Shown here piece by piece: positions 36,924 to 46,905 of a stretch of 64,000 nucleotides of DNA (the stretch's first letter is position 1; the number at the start of each line of letters is the position of its first letter). Origin of the DNA: Paenibacillus sp. GP183 (GTDB lineage: Bacteria > Bacillota > Bacilli > Paenibacillales > NBRC-103111); assembly GCF_900104695.1 (NCBI RefSeq), contig NZ_FNSW01000001.1, positions 5,004,501-5,068,500 of the forward strand, written 5' to 3'. The notes beneath the pieces are model-generated. The model saw only the letters and a list, made by a program, of their open reading frames with translations. It was not told the DNA's origin and searched no databases. The position numbers and the translations under genes were made by a program.

Positions 36924-38723
36924 ATGGACAAGTATAATCGTACTTCAGCAACTGTGAAGCGAAGAATGTTCATGATCCTGCTTGTTTTTATGGCGCTGCT
37001 CGCAAGTATCGCAGGAAGGCTGCTTTGGATCCAACTGGTGCGAACAGGCGGATCTTCGATACATACCGTGGATCTCGTGAAGAACTCCGTCTCCCAGAGG
37101 CAAAGCTCTTTGGTGCTGCACACGGGACGTGGAGATTTTTATGACTGGAAGCTTCGTCCCATGACCGGAGAGACCTCTAAAGCGCTAGTCATCTTTCCTG
37201 TCCAGAAGAAAATTCATAGCGAAGATCAGCAAAATGAAAATATCGCCCGGATTCTGGGAGTTAGTACAGCTGAATGGAAGACATTCTCCGATCATGTCAA
37301 AGAGCCGCGTTTGTGGTCGACCAAACCGGATGGTCAGCCGAATCATTTAAACGCAAAGCAAGAAGAACTAATTGATCTATTACAGCTTCCAAATGTGCGG
37401 GTTGTTGCCTATGAAAAGCGTTATCCGCAGAGTATGGCAGCTAAACAGCTCATAGGGTTTATTGGTGAGAATCCGGAAAGAATCAAGACAGTATTCGGTA
37501 AGCAGCTGGCCCATGGAGATGTTTCGTTAACAAGTAAAATCGGAGGATCCGGCCTGGAGAAGAGCTTTGAGCCCTTGATCGAGGGCATAGGCCAAACGTC
37601 CATTTCTTATTTTACCGATAATGAAAAGAGACCTTTGACTGGATTGGGAACACGCTTGATAGAGCCGACCAATCCCTATTATCCGCTGAAGGTAATTACA
37701 ACAATCGATCTGGATCTGCAAAAAAAAGTTGAAGCGCTTATGGATTCCATGAATATTCGGGAAGGTGCTGCCGTTGTTCTGAATGCTGCCGATGCCGATA
37801 TCAGGGTCATGGCCAGCAAACCCGATTACAACCCGGAGGATGTTGACCCATCGCAAAGCAATTGGAGCAATCATGCCCTAAAAGCGATAGCTCCAGGCTC
37901 TATTTTCAAAACAGCAGTAGCGGTTGCCGCTCTCGAGGAAGGAGTGGTGAAGCCCGGTGAAACCTTTGATTGTCAGGGGGCTCTGGGAAAGTACGGGTTT
38001 ACCTGCTGGAAAAAGGAAGGCCATGGCCGCTTGACGCTGCAGGAAGGGTTTGCAGAGTCCTGCAATATTGTATTTGCGAAAGTGATGCAGCGCCTCAGCT
38101 CTGTACAGCTGGAGAAGTATGCCGGGGCATTGGGTCTGACTCATAAAGCGGGCTGGCAGGGCACTGCCGGGCAGCAGAATGTTCAGCAGTTGGACAGTGA
38201 GGATGAGGGCCAATTATTCGCAGCCGGAACCCCACGTGAGGATGAGGGAGTACGCATGCAAACGGCTATAGGCCAGCGCGATGTCCTTCTTTCTCCACTT
38301 CAGTCAGCGAATATGATTGTTACTCTGCTTCACGGCGGAGAGCGTTTTTCACCGAGGGCCGCCTCGGAAATTCGTTACCAAACAGATAGAATCATGTCGA
38401 GTTTTACGGTTCAAAAAAGCCATACGGCCATCTCCCGAGCAACCAGCCGAGAATTGCTGAAGTGGATGGAGACGGTGGTTACAGAGGGAACAGGCAAAGC
38501 GCTGCAAGGTACTAAGTGGCAGCTTGCCGGAAAATCGGGAACTGCACAAGTTCTAACAGGGAAACAGGAAAAGGTCAATCAATGGTTCATTGGATATGGT
38601 CCGGTACATGCTCCCAAGTACGCTGTTTCCGTCTCTGTCGCCAATGTTGGTCCAATGGAGCCCAATAAAGCAATCCCTTTATTTAAAGGAATCATGCAGA
38701 TTTTAGCTGAATCCGAGCAGTAA
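36924..38723 (+). CDS. pbpI: Class B penicillin-binding protein, PbpI-like
   Basis: A 599-residue transpeptidase from ATG 36924 (AAAGGGTGG 5 nt upstream; GTG 36915 overlaps the site). It has one N-terminal membrane anchor (about 15-38), a PBP dimer domain, and a transpeptidase domain with all active-site motifs: SIFK with S326 and K329, SCN at S379, and KSGTAQ at K537. Similarity in size and setting suggests B. subtilis YrrR (PbpI, PBP4b), which lies after yrrO there. The udk, greA and yrrS genes found with it in B. subtilis are missing; a chemoreceptor lies there instead. Its stop abuts the stop of the convergent kinase gene. Confidence 0.88.
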   Translation: MDKYNRTSATVKRRMFMILLVFMALLASIAGRLLWIQLVRTGGSSIHTVDLVKNSVSQRQSSLVLHTGRGDFYDWKLRPMTGETSKALVIFPVQKKIHSEDQQNENIARILGVSTAEWKTFSDHVKEPRLWSTKPDGQPNHLNAKQEELIDLLQLPNVRVVAYEKRYPQSMAAKQLIGFIGENPERIKTVFGKQLAHGDVSLTSKIGGSGLEKSFEPLIEGIGQTSISYFTDNEKRPLTGLGTRLIEPTNPYYPLKVITTIDLDLQKKVEALMDSMNIREGAAVVLNAADADIRVMASKPDYNPEDVDPSQSNWSNHALKAIAPGSIFKTAVAVAALEEGVVKPGETFDCQGALGKYGFTCWKKEGHGRLTLQEGFAESCNIVFAKVMQRLSSVQLEKYAGALGLTHKAGWQGTAGQQNVQQLDSEDEGQLFAAGTPREDEGVRMQTAIGQRDVLLSPLQSANMIVTLLHGGERFSPRAASEIRYQTDRIMSSFTVQKSHTAISRATSRELLKWMETVVTEGTGKALQGTKWQLAGKSGTAQVLTGKQEKVNQWFIGYGPVHAPKYAVSVSVANVGPMEPNKAIPLFKGIMQILAESEQ

Positions 38724-40019
38724 TCAGGACGCTCCGGGCAGCGTGACGACAAAGCAGGTGCCTTTGTTCAATTGACTGGTTACATCGATAGTGCCGCCAA
38801 ATGTCTTGATGATGCGGTAAGAAACCATCATGCCAAGGCCGGTACCTTTTTGCTTTGTGGAGTAGAAAGGGGTGCCTAGACGCTCGAGCTGTTCATGGGT
38901 CATACCAATTCCGTTGTCCCTGATTTCGATCCTCACGAGATCTTTCTCTTTATAGCCTCTAATTTGCAGGGTTCCACCATCAGGCATGGCTTCGATTCCG
39001 TTTTTGGTCAGGTTGACCAAGCACTGCATCAGCTTCTCCCCGTTGGCTAGGATCCACAAATAAGACTCCATTTCAAAGGCGATTTGTACATTGAGTAATG
39101 AAGCATAAGGATTAATCAGGTTAGCCAGTTTTTGTGAAAGAGTGGATGCATCGAGTTTTTCCAGCTTTTCTGCTTGGGGCTTGGCGAGGGATAAGTAATC
39201 GCTGATGATGTTTTGGGCTCTATCGATTTCTTCGATGACCATTGCCGTATACATGCGTTTTTTTTCTTCGGACACCTGGGATTGGTTTAGAATTTGCATA
39301 AAGCCCCGAGCTACCGTCATAGGGTTTCTGATTTCATGAGCCACAGAGGCAGCCAGTTCGCTGAGTACATTCAGTTTTTCCGATTTTTGAAATTCCTGGC
39401 GCAGGGCCAGATTTTCTTTGATATGCTCAATCAAAAAGGTGATCATCGACATCGTCAGCATATGAATGACGCAATAGCCTAAACCTATTAGAATAGAGGA
39501 TAATGTGAAGGGAATTTCATTCGTGAACGAGTCGAAGAGAGAAACGCAGAAAGTAGCGAAAGCACAGATCAAAGCGAGCAGCGCAGGGAACATGATCTTG
39601 GGTGATTTGTGCTTCCAATTGCTAAGATAAATGAAAGAAAGGATAAAGGGTATAAGGAAAACAGTAATAAGCGCAACCCATTCCACCTCGGGACCATGAA
39701 AGTAATAGCTAAAGACAATTTCAACAGCGGACACTATTAAACCGGATCCAATGCCCCCATATAAAAAAGCGGCAAGAAGTGGAATGAGACTCAAATCATA
39801 TGAAATTTCTCCTGCGGAAAATAAGGGGTGGGAAATACAAAAGACAGCCAATGGACTGCAATATGCAAACACCCATTTGGGGTTGAAAATAGATGGCTCC
39901 TGATAGGGTTTATCCATTCGCAATTTAGAATAGATTAAGATTGGTAATGTTAAAACCAAAATATTCAGCAGTAAATCATCGAACGCCTTCAATGTTCTCG
40001 CCCACTTATCCATTAACAT
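38724..40019 (-). CDS. Sensor histidine kinase, KinB-like
   Basis: A 431-residue kinase. The N-terminal half has six hydrophobic segments of the 5TM-LYT type, and the C-terminal half has the phosphoacceptor helix SVAHEIRNPMTVARGFMQIL (His near 228) and an ATPase domain (N box LVNLTKNGIEAMPDGG, G boxes DNGIGMT and GTGLGMM). KinB-type kinases phosphorylate Spo0F at the start of sporulation; no response regulator is adjacent, which fits a phosphorelay kinase. No clear Shine-Dalgarno site precedes ATG 40019, so translation may be weak or the start lies elsewhere (ATG 40013). Confidence 0.85.
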   Translation of the reverse strand: MLMDKWARTLKAFDDLLLNILVLTLPILIYSKLRMDKPYQEPSIFNPKWVFAYCSPLAVFCISHPLFSAGEISYDLSLIPLLAAFLYGGIGSGLIVSAVEIVFSYYFHGPEVEWVALITVFLIPFILSFIYLSNWKHKSPKIMFPALLALICAFATFCVSLFDSFTNEIPFTLSSILIGLGYCVIHMLTMSMITFLIEHIKENLALRQEFQKSEKLNVLSELAASVAHEIRNPMTVARGFMQILNQSQVSEEKKRMYTAMVIEEIDRAQNIISDYLSLAKPQAEKLEKLDASTLSQKLANLINPYASLLNVQIAFEMESYLWILANGEKLMQCLVNLTKNGIEAMPDGGTLQIRGYKEKDLVRIEIRDNGIGMTHEQLERLGTPFYSTKQKGTGLGMMVSYRIIKTFGGTIDVTSQLNKGTCFVVTLPGAS

Positions 40020-40118
40020 ATTTTTCTATATATATATTCGACATTGGATTGAATAATCCTACTGGACTATATTAGTATAATGGAAATAGGTAATTATAAC
40101 TGAATTAGGTGATATATT

Positions 40119-40943
40119 ATGACATTTTCTATTGAATTATCAGACAAGACGATTTTGCTTGACAGAACCCATGTAACTGATGCGTACAATATTTTATACC
40201 CATTTGCCCTGGAAGAAACCCTTTGCCGTAAGATGACTACAAGCATGACGCCTATTGTGCATCTTTGGAGGCATCCGAAAGCTTTTGTTATGGGTCTTCG
40301 AGACAGCAGGCTTCCTCATGCTGCTAATGCGGATATTTGGCTGAAGAGTCAAGGTTATGAAACCGGCGTCAGAAATTCAGGAGGAGCTGCAGTCCCATTG
40401 GATTTGGGGGTCATCAATGTTTCCCTGCTGCTTCCGAAGCCTGCAGGGAGCATGGAACATCGCAAGGACTTTGAGCTGATGGCGCAGCTAATCCGTGAAA
40501 CCCTGATGAAGCTGACGGATGATGTGCAAAAAGGAGAAGTAGCCGGGTCCTTTTGTCCAGGTGAGTTCGATTTAAGCATCGGCGGCAAAAAGTTTTGCGG
40601 GATTGCCCAAAGGCGGCAGCTCCATGCCATTTCCGTTCAGGCCTTCGTGATTGTTGAAGGTCAAGGAGAACAAAAAGCTGCAGTGGCGAGAGCTTTCTAT
40701 GACCGTGCCGCAGCTGGGGCCGAAGCTGCCGATTATCCAGTTGTACTTCCCGGCAGCATGGCGAGTTTAGCCGAATGTGTGGGCAAACCGCTGACTGCCG
40801 TGGATTTTATCCAAAGTATGAAGGAGCTTCTGGAAGCCGGGGAAATAACGGCTCAGATATGGAGCGAAGAGCTTGCCGGTGAAAATGAAATTCAAGAAAT
40901 GGTAAAGCTGATGGAAAATCGCTATGGCATCAATAGAAATTAA
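40119..40943 (+). CDS. lipL: Octanoyl-[GcvH]:protein N-octanoyltransferase LipL
   Basis: A 274-residue member of the BPL/LplA/LipB family. The motif RNSGGAAVPLDLGVINVSLL near residue 85 and GSFCPGEFDLSIGGKKFCGI near 143 match LipL, with the catalytic Cys at C146 and the lysine at GGKK. LipL moves an octanoyl group from GcvH to E2 subunits, after which LipA inserts sulfur. It is separate from LipM/LplJ by the SFCPG context. The PDH operon with a lipoyl E2 lies 1 kb downstream, a fitting client. TTAGGTGATATATT precedes ATG 40119. Its 3' end overlaps the convergent esterase by 4 nt. Confidence 0.85.
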   Translation: MTFSIELSDKTILLDRTHVTDAYNILYPFALEETLCRKMTTSMTPIVHLWRHPKAFVMGLRDSRLPHAANADIWLKSQGYETGVRNSGGAAVPLDLGVINVSLLLPKPAGSMEHRKDFELMAQLIRETLMKLTDDVQKGEVAGSFCPGEFDLSIGGKKFCGIAQRRQLHAISVQAFVIVEGQGEQKAAVARAFYDRAAAGAEAADYPVVLPGSMASLAECVGKPLTAVDFIQSMKELLEAGEITAQIWSEELAGENEIQEMVKLMENRYGINRN

Positions 40944-41668
40944 CCGAGAAAATAGTGGAGTGCCGCAGGCAGCTCAAGCTGCCAAAAGCCCCAAATGTGC
41001 GTACCGGGTTTCTCTGTATAGAGAAGCGCGGTTTTTTTCTGTACCAGGATGTCTCGTGTCTTCCGATTTTCCTCAAGAAAATTAAAAGTTCCGCGCTCGG
41101 TTGTCACTTCAGTCTCTTCCGTGCCAATAAGCATAAACAGCTCTAACCATGACAGATCATCCTCCTTTGCCAAGCGTTCTCTCGTTTTGCCAAAAAATGC
41201 ACCGGATAAGGATATAACTTTGCAAAAAAGGCTAGGATAATCTAGAGCGAGGTGCAGTGAAACCGTGCCGCCCAGGGAATCTCCTGCCAACAACCGCTGC
41301 ATACGATCCGATCGAACGGGATACCGCGACTCGACAAACGGCAGCAATTCCTCGGTCAAGAAACGGCAGTACGCGACAAAATTGCCGCCCTCAGGCGAAT
41401 ACTCGGATGTGCGGACTGTTGTGACTACATCAATACCGACCACAATGGCAGGCTCCAGTCCCTCATCCAGAATAGAGCGGGTAAGGATGGTTGCGATTCT
41501 TCCAAAGTTGAAAAACTGTTCTCCATCCTGGCAGTATATGACCGGATAAGACAACAGCTCATTATAGCCGGGCGGCAAATATATACGCAGATTGCGCGCA
41601 GCTCCGAGCAGGGTGGATGAGAGTTCTTCCTTAATGATCGTTCTTTTATAATAACGCGCGTCATCCAT
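40940..41668 (-). CDS. Esterase family alpha/beta hydrolase
   Basis: A 242-residue protein of the esterase D/enterochelin esterase-like type (PF00756). LRIYLPPGYNELLSYPVIYC is near residue 27. The nucleophile elbow is GDSLGG (Ser near 119). A His in KPGTHIWGFW near 225 completes the likely triad, and the acid is unclear (perhaps the GTEETE region). No signal peptide is seen, so it is cytoplasmic. The substrate is unknown. The gene is divergent from pdhA and shares the intervening promoter region, and it overlaps lipL tail to tail. Confidence 0.82.
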   Translation of the reverse strand: MDDARYYKRTIIKEELSSTLLGAARNLRIYLPPGYNELLSYPVIYCQDGEQFFNFGRIATILTRSILDEGLEPAIVVGIDVVTTVRTSEYSPEGGNFVAYCRFLTEELLPFVESRYPVRSDRMQRLLAGDSLGGTVSLHLALDYPSLFCKVISLSGAFFGKTRERLAKEDDLSWLELFMLIGTEETEVTTERGTFNFLEENRKTRDILVQKKTALLYTEKPGTHIWGFWQLELPAALHYFLG

Positions 41669-41743
41669 GCTAAGGTTCCTCCGGGTCGTTTTTGGGTAAT
41701 TACTTCTATGGTGTATTATAGCAGATTTGAAAATTTGATTAAT

Positions 41744-41782
41744 CTGTATCAGTCAAAATATAAAACTGTACTAATCAAAATA
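41744..41782 (+). promoter_or_regulatory. Direct repeats upstream of pdhA
   Basis: CTGTATCAGTCAAAATA (41744-41760) and CTGTACTAATCAAAATA (41766-41782) are 22 bp apart, two helical turns, between the divergent esterase and pdhA. This is a typical operator arrangement. Confidence 0.5.
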
Positions 41783-41838
41783 AATAAAAAAGACTATATT
41801 TTATAGGCATTGCTGTGTACTTTTCAATAAAACAGGTT

Positions 41839-41844
41839 TATAAT
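41839..41844 (+). promoter_or_regulatory. Candidate -10 box of the pdh operon
   Basis: TATAAT 60 nt before pdhA. The matching -35 position (TGTACT) is weak, which may mean an activator is needed. Confidence 0.4.
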
Positions 41845-41891
41845 AATACTATAACAGAAACAAATATAGCAGGCAGTAAATTCATAGATGA

Positions 41892-42986
<1,095 letters not shown>

Positions 42987-43024
42987 GAAATCAGCCTATT
43001 TACTGAGGAGGAAAGTTAATCGTC

Positions 43025-44005
43025 ATGGCACAAATGACTATGATTCAAGCGATAAAGGACGCGATGCGCGTTGAACTGGAGAGAGATAAAGACGTTGTTC
43101 TTTTTGGAGAAGACGTAGGTCACGTAGGCGGAGTTTTCCGTGCTACCGAAGGACTGCAAGCCGAATTCGGGGAAGATCGCGTGTTCGATACACCGCTTGC
43201 CGAATCCGCTATCGGCGGGCTGGCTGTAGGTCTTGGTATTCAAGGGTTTCGCCCGATTGCCGAAATTCAATTTGTCGGCTTCATTTATGAGGCTTTGGAT
43301 CAAATATGCGTTCAAGCTGCTCGCATGCGGTATCGTTCCGGCGGCAGATATAATGCTCCTATCGTGTTCCGTACCCCTTTTGGCGGCGGAGTTAAAGCGG
43401 CTGAGCTTCATACCGATTCTCTGGAAGGCTTGCTCGTGCAAACACCAGGAATTAAAGTCGTCATTCCTTCTAACCCTTATGATGCCAAAGGCTTGCTGAT
43501 TGCGGCCATTCGCGATAATGATCCCGTATTTTTCATGGAGCATTTGAACTTATACCGTTCTTTTCGTGCAGAGGTGCCGGAGGGCGAATATACCGTCGAG
43601 CTTGGAAAAGCCAATGTCGTTCGTGAAGGATCAGATGTAACGATCATCACTTATGGAGCTATGGTTCATGCCTCGGTTAAAGCCGCCGAAGAATTGGAAG
43701 CTTCCAAAGGCATCAAAGTTGAAGTCATTGATCTTCGTACTATTATGCCGCTCGATATCGATACGGTTGTAGCGTCTATCAAGAAAACAAACCGCGCCAT
43801 CGTGGTGCAAGAAGCGCAAAAAACCTCCGGTATAGCCGCCGAAGTCATTGCCCAGATTAATGAAAAAGCGATTCTCCATCTGGAAGCGCCAGTTCTTCGC
43901 GTATCGCCTCCGGACACCGTATATCCTTTCGCACAAGTGGAAGATGCATGGCTGCCCAATACAGAGCGTATTCTTGCGGGAATTCAAAAGGTTCTGGAAT
44001 TTTAA
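43025..44005 (+). CDS. pdhB: Pyruvate dehydrogenase E1 component subunit beta
   Basis: A 326-residue transketolase-like subunit. [19 protein letters not shown] is near residue 27, [19 protein letters not shown] near 57, and a C-terminal transketolase domain has [13 protein letters not shown] near 235. It forms the alpha2beta2 E1 tetramer. GAGGAGG lies about 12 nt before ATG 43025. Spacing to pdhA is 38 nt and to pdhC 51 nt, so one transcript is expected. Confidence 0.95.
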   Translation: MAQMTMIQAIKDAMRVELERDKDVVLFGEDVGHVGGVFRATEGLQAEFGEDRVFDTPLAESAIGGLAVGLGIQGFRPIAEIQFVGFIYEALDQICVQAARMRYRSGGRYNAPIVFRTPFGGGVKAAELHTDSLEGLLVQTPGIKVVIPSNPYDAKGLLIAAIRDNDPVFFMEHLNLYRSFRAEVPEGEYTVELGKANVVREGSDVTIITYGAMVHASVKAAEELEASKGIKVEVIDLRTIMPLDIDTVVASIKKTNRAIVVQEAQKTSGIAAEVIAQINEKAILHLEAPVLRVSPPDTVYPFAQVEDAWLPNTERILAGIQKVLEF

Positions 44006-44056
44006 GGTTCTCAGCATAGATATAGGTATATTTTCTCATATAGGAGGTAATTGCTC

Positions 44057-45421
44057 GTGGCTGTTTTTGAATATAAATTTCCTGAGCTTGGCGAAGGGAT
44101 TCATGAAGGCGAGATCGTAAAGCTTCTCATCAAGGCTGGAGACGCCGTAACCGACGAATCTATTTTGATGGAAGTGCAAAACGATAAGGCCGTGGTCGAA
44201 GTCCCTTCCCCGGTCGAAGGTAAAATCATAGAGGTCAAGGTGAAGGAAGGGCAAGTCTGCCATGTGGGCGAGCTTGTCGCCACGATTGAAGTGGAAGGCG
44301 ACGTGCCGGCTTCCGCCGATCCCGGCCAGCCCGAGCCGGCGAAACAAGCGCCGGCTTCCGTGCCTACACCGGCTGCGCCCGTTGCAGGCGCTGAAACCGG
44401 AGCAGCGGCGCCCGCTGCTGCGAAAACCGCAGCGCCAGAGAATGGCGCTGGCGATAAACCAGCCGCGCTTGCAGGCGGCGCGGGCAAAGAAGTGCTTGCG
44501 ACGCCCAGCGTGCGCAAGCTGGCCCGTGAAGAAGGCGTCTCCCTCGCAGAGGTGACGCCAACAGGGCCGCACGGCCGCGTGACACGCGAGGACGTGCTTG
44601 GCTTTAAAGCCGGCGGCGGGGCTGCGGCACCGGCTGCTTCAGGCAAGGCGGCAGCACCGGATGCGGCTGCCGATCAAGCGGCTGCGGCTCCTGCCGCGCA
44701 GCCGGTGAGCGCGGGCGATCGCGTCGAGGAGCGGATCCCGTTCAAGGGGATCCGCAAGATTATCGCGAACGCGATGGTCAAATCCGTCTACACGGCTCCG
44801 CATGTGACGCTGATGGACGAGATCGACGTATCGGCACTCGTCGCGCTGCGTGAAAGAACGAAGCCGCTCGCCGAGAAAAAAGGAGTGAAGCTGACGTACC
44901 TGCCATTTATCGTCAAGGCCTTAATCGCAGCGTCTCGCCAGTTCCCGGTCATGAATGCCATGATCGATGAAGAAAACCAGGAAATCGTCTACAAAAAATA
45001 CTACAATATCGGGATTGCGACCGATACGGATAACGGCCTTTTGGTACCGGTCATTCATGACGCCGACCGCAAAAACGTCTGGTCCATCGCGGCTGCCATC
45101 AAGGATTTGGCCGTTCGTGCACGCGAAGGCAAGCTGGCCCCCAATGAAATGAAGGGCAGCACCATTTCGATCACAAACATTGGTTCCGTTGGCGGTATGT
45201 TCTTCACTCCGGTCATCAATTTCCCTGAGGTTGCGATCCTCGGTGCAGGCCGGATCACAGAAAAACCAATCGTGAAGGACGGTCAAATTGTCATTGGCTC
45301 CGTTATGGCCTTATCGCTTAGCTTTGATCATCGCATTGTCGACGGGGCTGCCGCGCAAAACTTTTTGAATTACATCAAACAGCTGCTGGCTGATCCCGAG
45401 CTTCTAGTTTTGGAGGTGTAA
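44057..45421 (+). CDS. pdhC: Pyruvate dehydrogenase E2, dihydrolipoyl acetyltransferase
   Basis: A 454-residue protein from GTG 44057 (AGGAGG 9 nt upstream; TTG 44051 is too close). One lipoyl domain (about 1-78) has the lipoyl lysine in MEVQNDKAVVEVPSP near 43. A long Ala/Pro-rich linker follows. The E1/E3-binding domain is VRKLAREEGVSLAEVTPTG (about 152-185). After a second linker the catalytic domain ends with FDHRIVDGAAAQNFL near 420. The linker region (about 44290-44720) is much richer in G+C than its surroundings because of Ala/Pro codons. It forms the 60-mer core of the complex. Confidence 0.95.
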   Translation: MAVFEYKFPELGEGIHEGEIVKLLIKAGDAVTDESILMEVQNDKAVVEVPSPVEGKIIEVKVKEGQVCHVGELVATIEVEGDVPASADPGQPEPAKQAPASVPTPAAPVAGAETGAAAPAAAKTAAPENGAGDKPAALAGGAGKEVLATPSVRKLAREEGVSLAEVTPTGPHGRVTREDVLGFKAGGGAAAPAASGKAAAPDAAADQAAAAPAAQPVSAGDRVEERIPFKGIRKIIANAMVKSVYTAPHVTLMDEIDVSALVALRERTKPLAEKKGVKLTYLPFIVKALIAASRQFPVMNAMIDEENQEIVYKKYYNIGIATDTDNGLLVPVIHDADRKNVWSIAAAIKDLAVRAREGKLAPNEMKGSTISITNIGSVGGMFFTPVINFPEVAILGAGRITEKPIVKDGQIVIGSVMALSLSFDHRIVDGAAAQNFLNYIKQLLADPELLVLEV

Positions 45422-45425
45422 CGCT

Positions 45426-46841
45426 ATGGTAGTTGGAGATGCTTCTTTAGATATTGATGTTCTGGTCATCGGCGCTGGTCCCGGGGGTTATGTCGCGGCC
45501 ATTCGGGCGGCTCAGCTGGGCAAAAGCGTGCTCATCGTGGACAAATCCGAATGGGGCGGCGTATGTTTGAATCGCGGCTGTATTCCTTCCAAAGCGCTGA
45601 TTTCCGCGGCGCACCAGTATGAGCATATGCAGCATGCGGACGCTATGGGCATTACGGCCGGCGATGTAAAAATCGATTTTTCCAAAGTTCAGGCATGGAA
45701 AAACTCGATCATCGCCAAGCAAACCGGCGGCGTCGGCACCTTGCTGAAAGGGAACAAGATTCAAATGTTTCAAGGCGAAGTGATGTTCATCAACGATCAT
45801 GAAGCGCGTGTATTTAATGATCAGGAAGCGCCGCGTTATCGTTTCCAGCATTGCATCATTGCAACGGGCTCTCGCCCCATTGAATTAAAGGCATTCCCAT
45901 TCGGCAAACGCATAATTTCTTCCACGGAAGCGTTAAGCTTGCCGGAAATCCCAAAAAGCATGATCGTCATCGGCGGCGGCTATATCGGGATTGAGCTTGG
46001 GCAAACCTATGCCAAATTCGGCACCAAAGTAACTGTCCTCGAAGGATCGGATACCGTATTGCCGGGCTTTGAGAAGGAAATGTCCCAGCTGGTTGCCCGC
46101 AACCTGCAAAAGGCCGGGGTGGAAGTGTTCACAGAAGCCATGGCGCAAAGCAGCAAGCAAACGGATAAAAGCGTGTCTGTAACCTTTACGGTAAAAGGGG
46201 AAGAAAAAGAGCTCAAAGCCGACTATGTACTGGTTACCGTTGGCCGACGTCCGAATACGGATGGAGAGCTCGGTCTTGATCTGATCAACCTGAAGCTGTC
46301 GGATCGCGGATTGGTGGAAATCGATAATCAATGCAGAACGAGCATTCCCCATATTTTTGCCATTGGCGATATCGTAGCTGGTCCTGCTCTGGCTCACAAA
46401 GCTTCTTACGAAGCTAAGGTCGCTGCAGAAGTGATTGCAGGACAAAAGAGCGTTATTGATTATAAAGCCCTTCCTGCTGTTGTTTTCTCCGACCCGGAGA
46501 TCGCCAGTGTGGGTTTAAATGAAACCGAAGCAAAAGCCAAGGGCGTGAATGTGGCTACTGGGAAATTCCCTTACGCAGCCAACGGACGTGCCAACTCGCT
46601 AGGCGCTACACAAGGCTTCGTGAAGCTTGTAGGTGACAAGGACAACGGTATTCTGCTCGGCGCTCAGATCGTCGGGCCGGAAGCCTCGAACCTCATCGGC
46701 GAGCTTGGCTTAGCAGTAGAAATGGGAGCTACTTTGGAAGATATCGCACTGACGATTCACGCTCATCCAACGTTGACTGAAATGGTCATGGATGCAGCGG
46801 AAGGTGCTTTGGGGCATCCCATTCATCAGCTTTCGAAATAA
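45426..46841 (+). CDS. pdhD: Dihydrolipoyl dehydrogenase (E3)
   Basis: A 471-residue flavoprotein. The FAD motif VIGAGPGGYVAAIRAAQLG is near residue 14, the redox disulfide is GGVCLNRGCIPSK near 42, an NAD motif VIGGGYIGIELGQTYAKFG is near 180, and the C-terminal His-Glu pair is in HAHPTLTEMVMDAA near 445. It reoxidises dihydrolipoyl groups with NAD+. GGAGGTG precedes ATG 45426, 4 nt after the pdhC stop. It ends the pdhABCD operon at a strong terminator. Confidence 0.95.
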   Translation: MVVGDASLDIDVLVIGAGPGGYVAAIRAAQLGKSVLIVDKSEWGGVCLNRGCIPSKALISAAHQYEHMQHADAMGITAGDVKIDFSKVQAWKNSIIAKQTGGVGTLLKGNKIQMFQGEVMFINDHEARVFNDQEAPRYRFQHCIIATGSRPIELKAFPFGKRIISSTEALSLPEIPKSMIVIGGGYIGIELGQTYAKFGTKVTVLEGSDTVLPGFEKEMSQLVARNLQKAGVEVFTEAMAQSSKQTDKSVSVTFTVKGEEKELKADYVLVTVGRRPNTDGELGLDLINLKLSDRGLVEIDNQCRTSIPHIFAIGDIVAGPALAHKASYEAKVAAEVIAGQKSVIDYKALPAVVFSDPEIASVGLNETEAKAKGVNVATGKFPYAANGRANSLGATQGFVKLVGDKDNGILLGAQIVGPEASNLIGELGLAVEMGATLEDIALTIHAHPTLTEMVMDAAEGALGHPIHQLSK

Positions 46842-46852
46842 ACAATATAATA

Positions 46853-46899
46853 AAAAAACAGCCCCGGGAGATTTTGAATCCTCCTGGGGCTGTTTTTTA
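46853..46899. terminator. Bidirectional terminator between pdhD and ugpB
   Basis: ACAGCCCC-G-GGAG and CTCC-T-GGGGCTGT form a long stem flanked by A-run and T-run, so it can end both the rightward pdh and leftward ugp transcripts. Confidence 0.85.
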
Positions 46900-46905
46900 T
46901 TAGTC

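Noticed and set aside
44101-44646. 181-codon reverse-strand ORF in pdhC
   Set aside because: Open because of the GC-rich Ala/Pro linker codons of pdhC; repetitive Ala/Gly/Ser translation.
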